From Hypoxylon rubiginosum (Eukaryota > Ascomycota > Sordariomycetes > Xylariales > Hypoxylaceae), in assembly GCA_902806565.1 (NCBI GenBank), contig CADCXA010000034.1, positions 310,001 through 374,000 on the forward strand: DNA of 64,000 nucleotides, read 5' to 3'. Both the position numbers and the translations under genes were made by a program. This document shows, piece by piece, positions 46,202 through 57,455 of the stretch. Numbering within the stretch: position 1 is the stretch's first letter; the number at the start of each line of letters is the position of its first letter. The notes under the pieces are model-generated. The model saw only the letters and a program-made list of their open reading frames with translations, did no database searches and was not told where the DNA came from.

Positions 46202-46389
46202 TTGCCGTTTCTTTTTTAATTTATGCATGCGTGATGAGACTATGATGGGATGCCATAGGTGGCGTTCGGGCGTTAAGGGGCTCTTCAGGGTACAGGTGGA
46301 TTGAGACATTGGGGGCTTCATCGCCACTTTAATCAGTATTTCTAGTAATCGAAGAGATACCATGATATCCATACATATAGTTAAGTTAA

Positions 46390-47142
46390 TCATGTTCCAT
46401 CACTATTAGAATCTGCATCCCATGGTCCATACTCGAAGCGGAACCATCTCTTCATGACCCTTCCCACCTCCACTGTTCGGCCGGTCCAACCACCCTCGTC
46501 CGAGTCGAGACCCGGTCTCCGGCCGCCACCACTTAGAAAGGGGATATGCTCCTTCAGCACATCTTCAAACGCAGACGAAGAATCGCGTTTCCGAGGCTCG
46601 ATAATAGCCGCCTGCCATGATAGCCGGTGGGCTAGCTCGACGACCGTAGACAGAGAATTGCTGAGGCCCTGGGCGCTCCACTCACTGGTGTCTCGATGCA
46701 TGTCTAGGAACCCAAATAAGATCATGCGAGGGCACTCATCCCGCGAGGACTTGAAATTGGACGGCGGAGGTGGGATTGGGGACTCCTCTGGCGAGAAGAC
46801 GGACAGGTAGGCGCGGAGATGCGTGACGGTTGGAATGTAGACGACGCGTATATGACGCGATGTGGCTACCTGGTATAGAGGCGAAGACAGGAATCGGTGC
46901 TGTCTGTGTCTGACCTCCCGCTTTGGCTTTTCCCCCTGTACATCTGGTGCTTCCGCAACACATTCCGCAAGCGAGCTTTCGAGGGCTGTCTCACTGCGCA
47001 CATCGTCGACGAGAGATGAAATAAAACCAGCTCGAGTAGAGCATATTATGAGAGTAGTAGGATATGCGCCGTGGTTCAGGATATAAGTGAGGAGCTCGGA
47101 CGGTAGTGCGGGTGACAAAAATAGAAAGGATGCCGAAGACAT
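46390..47142 (-). CDS. Unrecognised 250-aa protein, possibly RecA-like paralog
   Basis: An intronless 250-codon frame starts at the ATG at 47140-47142. The fold suggested by the pattern is alpha/beta: strand-like TTLIICSTRAGF near residue 30, IRVVYIPT near 98, PRMILFGFLDM near 143 and WQAAIIEPR near 175. It ends with VGRVMKRWFRFEYGPWD. This order of hydrophobic strands and a basic C-terminal WFRF block is reminiscent of small Rad51-paralog-like proteins without a Walker A box (Psy3/Csm2/Swsap1 type), but no P-loop or unique motif proves it. No signal peptide or membrane helix. It shares a ~430-bp divergent promoter with the AP-3 beta gene. Coding status is reasonably sure; function is not. 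Confidence 0.7.
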   Translation of the reverse strand: MSSASFLFLSPALPSELLTYILNHGAYPTTLIICSTRAGFISSLVDDVRSETALESSLAECVAEAPDVQGEKPKREVRHRQHRFLSSPLYQVATSRHIRVVYIPTVTHLRAYLSVFSPEESPIPPPPSNFKSSRDECPRMILFGFLDMHRDTSEWSAQGLSNSLSTVVELAHRLSWQAAIIEPRKRDSSSAFEDVLKEHIPFLSGGGRRPGLDSDEGGWTGRTVEVGRVMKRWFRFEYGPWDADSNSDGT

Positions 47143-47570
47143 GGAGGTGATTTCCTTGTATGAAACTTCATAACGGCCATTGTAAGACTTTATCTGGGTG
47201 ACAGAGATAGATATTCTCTTGCCCGGTTATTCGAGCTTAGAGATGAATACATGCACATGACGAATTTTCTTGTTTTGAATGTTTTGAATACCTATGTACA
47301 TATGTAGGTAAAGGAATGTTTAATAGAAGAAAAAACTTAATTGCCAGTTCCTCATTGCGAATTCCCGGCGTGGCGGCTAAGGCCGAGACCCCACAAAAGG
47401 TGAGCCCGAGAGAGCTGGAGCGGAAAAGCCCCGCCAACAATTCATCAATATCCCTACCTCGACTTTCCTCCCCGTCACCGACGTCACCCACCTAAGAAAA
47501 CATACCCATACACGCGACCCCGACTATCCCCAACAGCTTACGAGCCGGATGCGTGTCCATTCTCACCGAA
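47143..47570. other. Bidirectional promoter region
   Basis: About 0.43 kb between two divergent start codons, so it should serve both genes. An AT-rich stretch (47260-47340) and a GC-rich proximal part near the AP-3 gene are visible; no specific motif assigned. Confidence 0.6.
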
Positions 47571-50054
47571 ATGGAGTCTATCTCTCGAATATCAAACCTG
47601 CTCGAGAGTGGTAAGGAGGCCCTGCTATATGCTATATTTAGAGGTTACGCGAGCGGTGCACATGCTAACTCGACATCTCCGTAGCTCGAGAGCTCACTCT
47701 CGATGCAGCCCAAGCCGCTCGAAGCTCTCGTAGCACTACGAAATCCCTACCTACCGCACAGCTTAAGAAGCTCCTAGACAGCCGAAATGATCGTGAGGTT
47801 CTCGACGGACTGCGGCGTGTCACTTCTGTACGCACCCATCGTTTCCCTCGTCGATTGCATTGCGCCGACTGATCGATCATACTTGACCCAGATGATGTAT
47901 CGCCAGCAGAAAACTCTACCCTTCTTCTCCTCCATCGTCAAGAATGTCGCATCTCCCAATATCGAAATCAAAAAGCTCGTATACATATATCTTATACACC
48001 ATGCCGAGCAAGAGCCCGACATGGCTCTATTATCTATTAATACCATCCAGAAGTCCCTATCCGATACGAACCCCCAAGTACGCGCGCTCGCTCTACGAAC
48101 TATGTCCGGGATTCGAGTCCCTGTCATCAGTCAGATTGTATCACTAGCTATCAAGAAGGGAGCCGTCGATATGTCTCCTTATGTACGCAAAGCAGCTGCT
48201 CTTGCCGTACCAAAATGCTATCGCCTAGAACCAAACACTCTACCTCAGTTGCTAGAATACCTAGCGACGCTCCTAGGCGACAAGCAGTACTTCGTCGCAG
48301 GTGCGGCAGTGAGCGCTTTCATGGAAATATGTCCAGACAGGGTGGATTTGATCCACACGCATTATAGGAGTCTCGTCAAAAAGATCGTAGACATGGATGA
48401 ATGGAGTCAGCTCGCAGTGCTAAGGATGATGACGATCTACGCACGAAAGTGCTTCCCAAGACGGACGCGGAATGTCAAAGCGAAAGACAAGACTACAAAC
48501 CTACAGGATTTCTACGGAGACGAGGCATCAGAGCCTGCGTCGGAAGGGGAACAGATGGTCATTCTTGACCCGGACCTTGTGCTATTACTAAACGGCATCA
48601 AACCGCTTTTACAAAGCAGAAACTCTGGTGTCGTTGTAGCCGTTGCGCGCTGCTATGCAGAAATTGGTACTCCGGAATACACTAAAGCCGCTGTTGGCCC
48701 ATTAGTCGCATTACTCCGGGGGGCGCAGGATATCCAGCAGGTCGCATTGTTTAACATAGTGTCCGTCTGTCTCACGCATCCGGATTCATTCGTCAAATAC
48801 GCCTCCCACTTCCTCGTCCGCGCTACCGACACGGCACCTGTGTGGGAACTGAAGCTAGAAGTATTAACTCTCATCTTCCCCCACAGCCCCCTGCAAACAA
48901 AGAGCCTCATCCTTAATGAGCTAGAGCACTTTTCCCGAGGTACGAACAAGTTGATTGTCTGCGAGGCGGTACGAGCCATCGGCCGCTGCGCGCAGGCGGA
49001 TCCGGCAACGGCGCCCCGATGTATGCGGCTACTGCTGGGGCAGATTACGAGTCTCGATGGGACGCTCGCGGCCGAGTCCCTGACCGCTATACGGCACCTT
49101 ATCCAACAAGATCCTCAGGCGCATACGGGGACTGTGGTCCGCTTAGCGAAGAACCTCGACTCAGCAACGGATCCCCAGGCGCGCGCAACTATCATCTGGC
49201 TTGTAGGCGAATTCGCAGGCCTAAATGGCGAGGACAACATCGCAGCCGATGTACTCCGTATACTCCTCAAGGGATTTGCAGAGGAGTCTGAAATTGCCAA
49301 GCGGCAGATCGTTCTTCTTGCCGCGAAGGTCTACCTACATCATCTTAACAGAGAAACCGAGATACAGAAGCAGACGGAAGACGAGCGTCAAGAGTCGCCA
49401 CCACCACCGCCTAATTCAGAGGACCATCCGATAACCCGGCTATGGAATTATGTCCTTTTACTCGTCCGATATGACACGTCGTACGACCTACGCGACCGCA
49501 CGCGTCTATACAAAGCGCTACTCAGCGTCCCGCAGCTTGCGAGCCTTATGCTTCTGGCGCCCAAACCTGCACCGCAAGCACCCAGTCCATCCGAGACGCG
49601 GAAGGGCTTCATGCTAGGCTCTTCGGCTCTGGTGCTTGCTGGTGGAGGCGGCGTCCACGGTCTCCGCGGATACGAACCCCTGCCGGACTGGGTCAAGGAG
49701 GGCAGGGAGCCGGATCCGAAGCTGAGGAACCAGGGAGGGATCGCGAACGAGTACGGCGAGGAGAGGAAGGCCGTCCCCGCGGCACAGATGCTTGGAGATG
49801 CTTCGGGCACACGGGGGGGCAGGAGTAACGGGTTTGGTGCTGCTGCGGCGGCCGGCACGGGGGCTAAGACGTTGGATGATTGGCTCGCTGAGGATGAGGA
49901 GGAAGAAGAAGAAGACGAAGAGGAAGCGGAAGAAAATGGGGAAGCGGAAGAGAGTGAGGAAGAAGAGGAAGAAGAAGAATCCGAAGAGGAGGAAGAAAGT
50001 GAATATGAATCGGACGATTCAAAGGCTGAACTAGAAGGATTTCTTAATGGCTAA
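47571..50054 (+). CDS. APL6: AP-3 complex beta subunit (beta-3 adaptin), 3 exons, 781 aa
   Basis: Exons 47571-47610, 47685-47827 and 47892-50054; introns 74 and 64 nt. The first exon encodes MESISRISNLLES, and the second carries AQLKKLLDSRNDREVLDGLRR and joins in frame to MMYRQQKTLPFFSSIVKNVA. These and IEIKKLVYIYLIHHAEQEPDMALLSIN (in pieces) are adaptin beta-trunk landmarks, and the AP-3 type is indicated by the K-T-L-P-F-F-S-S block and overall layout. Helical-repeat trunk runs to about residue 600; a hinge rich in Pro/Gly follows; the last ~60 residues are an almost uninterrupted Glu/Asp tract ending KAELEGFLNG. There is no folded C-terminal ear. AP-3 moves cargo from Golgi/endosome to the vacuole. 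Taking the first ATG of the large exon instead would destroy the conserved N-terminus, so the spliced start is preferred. Confidence 0.95.
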
Positions 50055-50490
50055 GCACTTCTCTCCAAGCCTTTTTTTCCCGAGTTTTCATTGTAGAAGG
50101 TCAGGCACGCCGAGATAGACACATAAGGATGCATTGGGATGGACCAGGTAGAAACAGGCGTTTCAAAGAGTCAACATTATCCGACTTATTGTAATGCACA
50201 CCATAAAAGCTCGAAGACTCGGGGCTGAGGTTCGGAGATGCACATTGAAATAAATAAGAGTACTGAGGCAGAAGCATTTTGGCCATATCTAAAGTAGGCC
50301 GTGTTTATATAACGCAAAACCGCTGTATATCTAGGGAGGTATCTATCCATATCAAACGCGCTATATATATCCAACTGCAAGAAAGCAGAAATGTGTTCCA
50401 AGAAAGAACCGAAGAGCCGCGCTAGCCCGTCCCATGTATTCCCTAAAGCACCATCATAAACAAGGTGAGCAAAACTCGAACGCGTCTGTT
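50055..50490. other. Convergent 3' region
   Basis: About 0.44 kb between the stops of the AP-3 beta and RTA1 genes. It contains both 3' untranslated regions; no gene or repeat seen. Confidence 0.6.
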
Positions 50491-51769
50491 CTATACATTC
50501 AAGGCCTCCGGCGCCGTCTTCTGCTCCGTCTGCCCCTCGTCGCTCGATACGGGCGAAATGTCCACCTTCTCGCCGCCCTTCCGGCCGCCCTTCCTCCGGA
50601 ACCGCTGGGCCTCGCGCTGGGCCATGGCCGGGAACAGGAAGCCCGGCGGGAACGCCGTGAGCAGAACGACGGGGATGACGATGCAGCTTTGGAGGTAGAT
50701 GTCAGCAGTTGTCTTACAGGTGGTTGAAGGGGGAGAGAAGGGGGGGAAAAGAAGAAGAAAAGGGGGAGAGTATAAAAAAAAAAAAAAAAAAAAACTTACA
50801 ATCCCTCGAGCACAACAAACGACGGCTCGTCCTGCATGATCGGGTTCCCCCAGCCGCCAGCCATCTCGGCGATTCGGTAGATGCACCGGATCAAGATCCC
50901 CGCGTACGCACCAGCAACCGCGTAGCAGAAGGTACGGAACCGCCTGTCGTGCCAGGTAGCCAGGGCGTCGGGCGAAGTCTCCGCCGCCTCACCACTGGCG
51001 ACCCACCTCTTGACGCGCAGGAAGTAGTCGACGCAGACGACGCCAAAGAAGCCGAGGACGGCGGACTGCAGGGCGATACCGGCGATGATGACGCGGTCGC
51101 CCGCGAGCAGCAGCTCGGGCTTGTCGTACCCGGCGGACGCGGCGAGGCTGCCGCCGATGGCCTGCAGGACCAGGCACGAGACGTCGGCGGGGACGAAGAT
51201 GAGCGGGTACAGGCGCGGGCGGATGCGCGAGAGGGCCGGGTTGAGGGACAGGGTGACGTGCTTTAGCGTCAGGTAGATGCTGATGCAGATGAGCGTGGGC
51301 GCGAGGATGATGGCGCAGATCTGCGTCTGGAAGGCGTCCGCGTTCCACGGGTTGTCGTGCAGCATGGCGCGCGCGATGTAGCCTGTATTTGTCCCACGAC
51401 GGTTAGCTATCCATCTATCTATTCATCATCCGTAGTAGTATATATAAGCCGGAACGTATTCGCGACTGTGCAGCGAACGCTTGAAGCTTCTGGCGGACCG
51501 GGAGAAAAAAAAAAAGGGGGGGGCGAGTGCCGCAACGACGTACCTGCGAATTCCAGAATACACCCGGCGGTGAGCGCGAGCGAGTAGCCCCAGGTCCGCT
51601 TCCAGATGCCGGTGCCGACGAGCCCGACCATGCACAGGCCGAAGACGGCGGCGAGGAAGGCATTGACGCCGAGGTTGGGATAGTAGCCCAGGACCGTGGC
51701 CTCGACGGGGCAGAAAGGGCCGACCTCCGTGCAGGCCTTGTACGATATGTGACCCGTACTATTCGACAT
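50491..51769 (-). CDS. RTA1-family seven-helix membrane protein, 3 exons, 334 aa
   Basis: Exons on the minus strand are 51769-51544, 51382-50800 and 50686-50491; introns 161 and 113 nt. Start is the first ATG (MSNSTGHISYKAC). The frame upstream opens only with TTG. The N-terminus carries CPVEATVLGYYPNLGVNAFL. The spliced joint EFAGYIARAMLHDNPW is characteristic of the RTA1-like family (Rta1/Rsb1/Pug1), as is the TQICAIILAPTLICISIYLTL helix and DVSCLVLQAIGG. About seven membrane helices are visible, and the last begins across the second joint (EGFCIVIPVVLLTAFPPG). The cytoplasmic tail is basic then Ser/Glu-rich. Family members are linked to sphingolipid/sterol stress and lipid translocation; substrate is unknown. 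Intron 2 starts at a donor directly followed by a run of 21 T (A on the plus strand, 50774-50794). Confidence 0.94.
50774..50794. repeat. Homopolymer A21/T21 beside a splice donor
   Basis: A run of 21 A on the plus strand lies inside RTA1 intron 2, adjoining its GTAAG donor. Its length may vary between isolates or sequencing runs. Confidence 0.9.
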
Positions 51770-52956
51770 CTTGTCGACTTTTCTCAACTCGGTTAAGATC
51801 CTTCTCCTTTTTCTCCCTTTTCCTTCTGCTGTTTTTGACTATACGAATTCCCAGGTAGTCTTGTGGTGAGGTTCGGTCTCGGGGGTATAAGTAAGCACTT
51901 ATATATCTATACGGAGTAGCGCTCTTAGGTATCAAGTATAAGAGGTACCTAGGTAGGTATGTCACGAAAAGATGAAGAAAATTAAAATAAGGTGTAAGTA
52001 AAAAAGAATCTATTAAAAAGAGAGGACGTATGTAAGGGAGAATTAAAGGTTGGTGAGCAGAACCAAAAGTCTAGAAGTAGGGTAAGATGAAAGAAACGAA
52101 TATATGCGGGAGCTTCATGTAAATAATATCATTCTCAAATGAATCGGTCTCCATCTCGTTTATACAAATCTGATATCTCGGCATCATCGGTGGGTTGGGT
52201 GGGCTGGCTGTTGTGCGGCCTTGGGAGAAAAGGGCGAATACGGGCGTGGGCGCGAGTAAGCCCGGAATCGAATATACCCGCGAGTAGGTTACCAGATGCG
52301 GTAAAGGAAGCAGACAGCCTGGGCAAGGCCTGCGAAGTTGAGGTCGCTTAAGCAGCTCGGGGGAATCTGACAGGCCTGAAGACACCCTAATCTCAGCCTG
52401 TGTGGGCGTCTAGAACGCCCATGCCCAGCTTCGGTACGCCAACCGAGCAAACGAAACATTAAAACATTATTCAGCTCCAAATCTGCCAAGCTTGCCCGCC
52501 CGCTTGGTCTTGAAACGGCTGATGAAGGCATTGGCTGTTGATAATACCAGGGTCGTAACAGATTCCCTATTGTGTCACCTACCTAGCTTAGTATACCTTA
52601 TACCTTACCGAGGTACGTATGTACAAGCAGAATATTGCCTGAATGTTGGCTTTGATCCTTTAGTTCGAAAGGCCACGAGTAAGGGATGTAGAAGAATCGT
52701 AATAAAGCCATCGGTTACAGTGGACTGGACCCCCAAATCTCAAGCGGAATCGACCTCATCCGGGACGCTGGGCTGCCTTAGCTCGTTTCTCCGGACGCCA
52801 CCCGGATATTTGGTCCGGCAACACATGGCCACCTTGGAATACTAGTCATCTCCATAGGTCATCGGCTGGGATTGAGACATGCAAGTTCGGTACGCGAGCT
52901 TAGCTTGATAACAAGTTTTCGTCGCTTAGATTAGATCGGATCTCAGAACCGCCAAT
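51770..52956. other. Intergenic region upstream of RTA1 gene
   Basis: About 1.2 kb containing the RTA1 promoter and the 3' end of the dehydrogenase gene. One perfect TACCTAGGTA palindrome is at 51946-51955. No gene seen; the longest frame (from 52492) starts at TTG and has no features. Confidence 0.55.
51946..51955. repeat. TACCTAGGTA palindrome copy
   Basis: Perfect copy about 180 bp upstream of the RTA1-family start codon. Confidence 0.8.
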
Positions 52957-54223
52957 CTACTCTCTACCGCCAAGGAATCTATAAATGACGGAGAAATCCC
53001 TGCCCTTACACGTTTCTACTCGCTCAGCCTCCTCGTAGACCTCCCTTGCTCGATCGCCTAGCTCCAACTTCGCATCGGCCTCATTTGCGGCTACGATGGC
53101 AAGCTTCAAGTCCTTCTTCATCAAACTGATACCGAAGCCACCAGAATAATCACGGCTTGCCGGTGCACCCTCGACGACCCCCTTTACAGGATTATTGACT
53201 TCACTCGGCCAGCACTTACCAGTACTGACGTTGATGATATTGGCCAGCGTCTTGGGATCGAGACCCCATCTGATACCGAGATTCATCGCTTCGGCGGTCG
53301 CAATGTTATTGATGGCAAGTAGGTAGTTATTTGCCAACTTCGCGCTGAGCCCATTGCCCTGCGCACCGCAGTGCAACACTCGCTTCCCCATTCGTAGTAG
53401 GATTGGTTCTAACTTCGGCACGAGAGCATCGGGAGCACCCAACATGAAGGTCAACGTGCCTGCGGCAGCACCTACAACTCCACCGGACATAGGAGCATCA
53501 ACGAACTGGCCCTGCTTCGCATCCGCAACCCACCTTGCAACTTCTCGGGATGACGAAGGGTCAATAGTCGAGCAATCGATATATACCCTCTCTTTCTTAG
53601 GAAGATCCGGTGATAATATCCCGCTGTACACGCTTTTTACATGAGACGGTTCCGGGAGCACCGTGATGACTACATCCTGTTGAACATTGATTAGCCTCGA
53701 GGTCCTAACACCATGTTCGCGTATTGAATGGATTCGTAAATAACTTCTTCAGAGGATTGGCTATAAAGTAAAAGAATAATCACAGGAAGACCGGCAAGCC
53801 GGCCCCAACTTAGATCATAGATAGAACATATTCATCATGTGAAGGATCCGTGATATAAAAACAGTGAATACATACCGCTTCTTTTGCAGCGTCATACACA
53901 TTACGTGAGACTTCAACAGCAGCGCCACCGGATTGAGAAGATCGCATCTCCCCAGCTAAGCGGTTTATCGCATCGCTGTTGATGTCAAATAGAGTAATGG
54001 AATCACTTGGTGGAAGCTTGGACTGGAGGTTCTTAGCCATTTGGTAGCCCTAGATTCGTACCCGTTAGTTAAAGGCCCGGAAATGTAAAGCTTGAAATTG
54101 GAATTGGAAACATACCATCTGGCCTAGGCCGATGAAGCCATAGCTGTCTGAGAGTCTTGACGTTGCCGAAAAGGCCCGCCTTTGAGCCCTAAGGAAGCCC
54201 CGCGCGGTCAAATGTGCTCTCAT
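52957..54223 (-). CDS. 3-hydroxyisobutyrate dehydrogenase, mitochondrial, 3 exons, 333 aa
   Basis: Exons on the minus strand are 54223-54116, 54049-53876 and 53676-52957; introns 66 and 199 nt. The N-terminal ~25 residues (MRAHLTARGFLRAQRRAFSA) are Arg-rich and form a likely mitochondrial targeting peptide. Next comes the NAD-binding motif YGFIGLGQMGYQMAKNL, split exactly by intron 1 after QM. The family substrate loop is FVDAPMSGGVVGAAAGTLTFM, and the catalytic-lysine block is GNGLSAKLANNYLLAINN. The C-terminus has GFGISLMKKDLKLA, also typical. It oxidises 3-hydroxyisobutyrate to methylmalonate semialdehyde in valine breakdown, in the mitochondrial matrix. Length and motifs are complete. The second intron (199 nt) is long for this window; reading through it hits a stop. 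Confidence 0.95.
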
Positions 54224-55383
54224 GGTTAGAGTCAGGTTACGTTCGCCAGAATGCTTAAATCCCAAGTGAAAGCAAATATGACGCCGTTGTATACGCGAGA
54301 AGTGGTCAGAGGTCAATTGGAGACTTCTCCAAGCTCTCCAAAGCACCTGCACTGGCAAGTCGCGGGGTACTGGGGATTATCCGAGGACTAAGAGGAACCG
54401 ACCATTGCCGATTCTAAGCTCCAGTCCCCAGAGCCCGAGAGCCCCAGTGGCCGCATGCCTTACCTTAGCAGGCCACGGGATCAGCGAGCCAGGTATATCG
54501 ACCTGCTACAATAGAATCTCTATCATGCTTGTCTGGTGTTGACACGCAAATGGCTGAGTAGAATTTTGTTTGGTGAATCAGAAAAGTAAAACGGATGAAG
54601 AAATTAAGATGAGACTGCAAAATTTTTCGTCTCTTAGGCATAAATTGAAAAGCTTGGGCCACCTAGCTAAGAAATAGTGGGCCACTTCGGCGAGACTCTC
54701 CTTCGAACCTTCGAAGACCGGAGTTTAAGGATGAGCCGCATACACAAGTGTACTAGCTATATTCAACGTGTAAAAGGGGGTATTCACATATTGGCCTCTT
54801 TCGAACTTGACCATGCGTACCTAGGAATAAGCTATTCTTGTCATATACTTCATTGACCTCGTCCCTTCTTATGTGATGCGACTTAGATTGACACTCGATT
54901 TTAAATCAAGCATCGAAGGACTTCTACTCACCTTGATCCCTCATCGTGTATAGAGCCTGTATAGAAATCGTAATTTTATGGCATCCTAAAGAAATACATA
55001 GCTACGTGACTTTAATAAGCCGTCTCACTCACGAGTTTTCAAGGTTACAACACCGCAACACAAGGCAACGAATGGTTTCTCTTTTCATTATAAATCTCTC
55101 AACGACTTGTAGAGCAAGGGAGATCCCCTAGTTTTCAAGCGGATCACTAAGGGGGATGTGTACATGAGCTATCTATATAGCTTTAAGAAATCAAAATCAG
55201 ACAGTCCGATTTTGACTAGCTGTGGGGGGTATGTGCAAAAACAACAGACGAGGAACCGGGCTTCCCCAGCGAATACAAAACCCAGAAAGACTGTCCAGGC
55301 TCCTTTGTAACGGTGGGAATGGCGTGACAGAATACCAGGTAGACAAGACGGAAATAAAATAAGGATTAGACAGTCGTGTGGTT
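54224..55383. other. Intergenic region, no gene seen
   Basis: About 1.16 kb between the dehydrogenase start and the Bqt4-like gene's stop. No ORF or repeat worth naming. Confidence 0.55.
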
Positions 55384-56779
55384 CTAGAACACGCCCATAA
55401 CATATGGGATCAGAGCACTATGAGCAATGGTTAGTTCTTTGTCCGGTTGGATTTCCGAAAGCGTCTGATAACTTACCCAACTGCGAGGGTCGCGCTAAGC
55501 CCAACCAACGCTCGGGTTCTGACACGCTCCTTTCTCAGCTGAACTTCCGTCTTTTCTGTCTTGGCCTTCTTAGATCTTGGTTCCTCCGAAATTTCTGCCT
55601 CCTTTTCTTCTTCTCCTTCCTCATCGATGGCGATCTCATCAGCCTTTCGCTTACCCTTACTGCTCGAGCCGGAGGATGCGGCAGTTTCTGCAGAAGCAAT
55701 TCTCACCATCTCCTTCGCATCTTCGATCATACGAGCAGCTTCTTCAGCACTAGGCTCCCCACTGATGGGAATCTCGACTTCGACGGCGGTTTGAGTCGTC
55801 TCGACGCCGCCATGGAACTCGACTTCCTGGCCAACCTTGATCTGCACCTTTGGCTCCTCCTCAGCCGGCGCAAAAATCACCGCGGGCTCCTTCTCGATGG
55901 TCTTGATTGATACTTCTTCAGTTGCAGCAGTGGACGCAGTGTCCTCGTCTGTCTTGATACCATTCATAACAGACTCGTCCTCTTCCTTCACGGGCGGGAT
56001 ATCAGTAGGAGAGGGCTGCGCGGCTGGTACTTTGGCAGAGCGTTTTCGCGGAGATGCGATCGCTCGTTTCTTCGAGGGGCTAGCTGAGCGACGGCCACGC
56101 ACCGAACGGGGGAGCGATGAAGGGGGGAGCGATGAAGGGGTCGGCGGCGCAAGAAGGGGCTGCGCTGGAAGGGGAGCCTCGAATTTGGGCGGAGCAGCAA
56201 TTCTCTTCGGAGGACTATCCGGCGGGTTGGTGATGGCGATTTCAGCAGGATCTAAAAGAGCGCAGATCCAAGGAGTGACTCGATACTCCTCAGCGAGAGC
56301 CAAGGCTTGCTCCGGAGGGATCCAAACATTTCCGGCGGTCTCTTCGTGGCTCGTGGTAGGAAGTGATTTGATATACTTGCGCTCCAACTCCTCTTCCATG
56401 GCTTCTGCATATGGGAAAGTCGCCTTGAACATACCGGTCGCGGAGACAAATCCATCCTGGCTACGACGCATAAGGAAGTACGAGTTCGGAGAAGACTTGA
56501 AAATACCCGAGGTGATACCCTTCGGCAGGGGAGCTCGCAGATGCGCGTAATCGAAGACGCCTAAGCTCGAAGGGTCAATCTCGCCTACAGTGCCGGCCGC
56601 GACCATCTTTGCGGTCAACTGGGTCTGGCCCAAACGACGGCGCGAAACAAGCTCAGAATCTGCGGAATGGGTAAGCGATACAGGTCGACAACGTCTAGAC
56701 ACGATATTTAATTACATGGAGGGATATCATCCGTCATGAGAGGGTTATGCTTGTTGGGTAGATTTCTTGGAGCGTCCAT
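55384..56779 (-). CDS. bqt4: Bqt4-like KilA-N/APSES nuclear-membrane protein, 3 exons, 426 aa
   Basis: Exons on the minus strand are 56779-56716, 56659-55477 and 55417-55384; introns 56 and 59 nt. The first exon (64 nt, [14 protein letters not shown] start) joins in frame to [14 protein letters not shown], a block I associate with this fungal family, so I prefer it over the internal Met at 56606. Residues about 45-150 form the KilA-N/APSES-type fold: [35 protein letters not shown], and [16 protein letters not shown] with [11 protein letters not shown] long acidic/Ser-rich disordered middle contains basic nuclear-localisation-like stretches ([25 protein letters not shown]). The 34-nt last exon completes a single C-terminal helix, [19 protein letters not shown], that would anchor the protein in the inner nuclear membrane. 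S. pombe Bqt4 tethers telomeres to the envelope; the same role here is inferred from architecture. Confidence 0.88.
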
Positions 56780-57396
56780 TTTGGATTATTTTCAAGCGGA
56801 GACGCGACCAGATTAGCGCTTGCGCAATTGTCGTGAATCGATTACGGAGGCACGGAGGCAGCAGCAGGCGATCGGTGTCAAATATGACGATGATTAAAAG
56901 TGAAGTAGAAGAACTGGGGATGACGGTCGGGTTAGCAAGTGTTTGAGATGGCGTTGCGCGGAAACGCGATGCGATGCGATGTGATGTCGCCGTCGCGGGT
57001 CGCCATAGAAAAGCGCGAGCTCAGAGCTCAAGAGTACAGAGCTCGTAGTCTAAAATGGGGCGGGTCGCCGGGAGATGGATCTTCAACTCACGTTTTAGGG
57101 ATTCCTTCCAAATGATGGAAGACAGAATTATACAAAAGAAGGCAATCCCAAGACCCGAGATACCGAGTGCGAATTGGACAAGAGGGTTGAAGTTTGGAAG
57201 CAGGAAGAAAATCTGCCAGCGAAGCAATCGTAGAAAATACAACTGTGACACCCGGCGCAAAATGTCCTTCGAACCTTGGGTGGATGTCAGGGAAAAGGAT
57301 CGGGTCAGAAGGAGGGTAGGGCGAGGAGAAGGGGAGAAAGCTGGGGGGGTGTTCCCCTTCGAGTTCGGTGTCTAGTCGAGTTGTCAGCAGTGATTT

Positions 57397-57455
57397 GTCC
57401 CAGCGTCCCAGCGTCCTAGTCCAGTCCCCCAGTCCCCAGTTCCAGTCCCAGTCCC
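57397..57455. repeat. Degenerate GTCCCAG/CCAGTCC tandem repeat
   Basis: About 59 bp built of seven- to eight-base units GTCCCAGC, CCAGTCCC and close variants. Simple GC-rich minisatellite upstream of the Bqt4-like gene. Confidence 0.75.
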
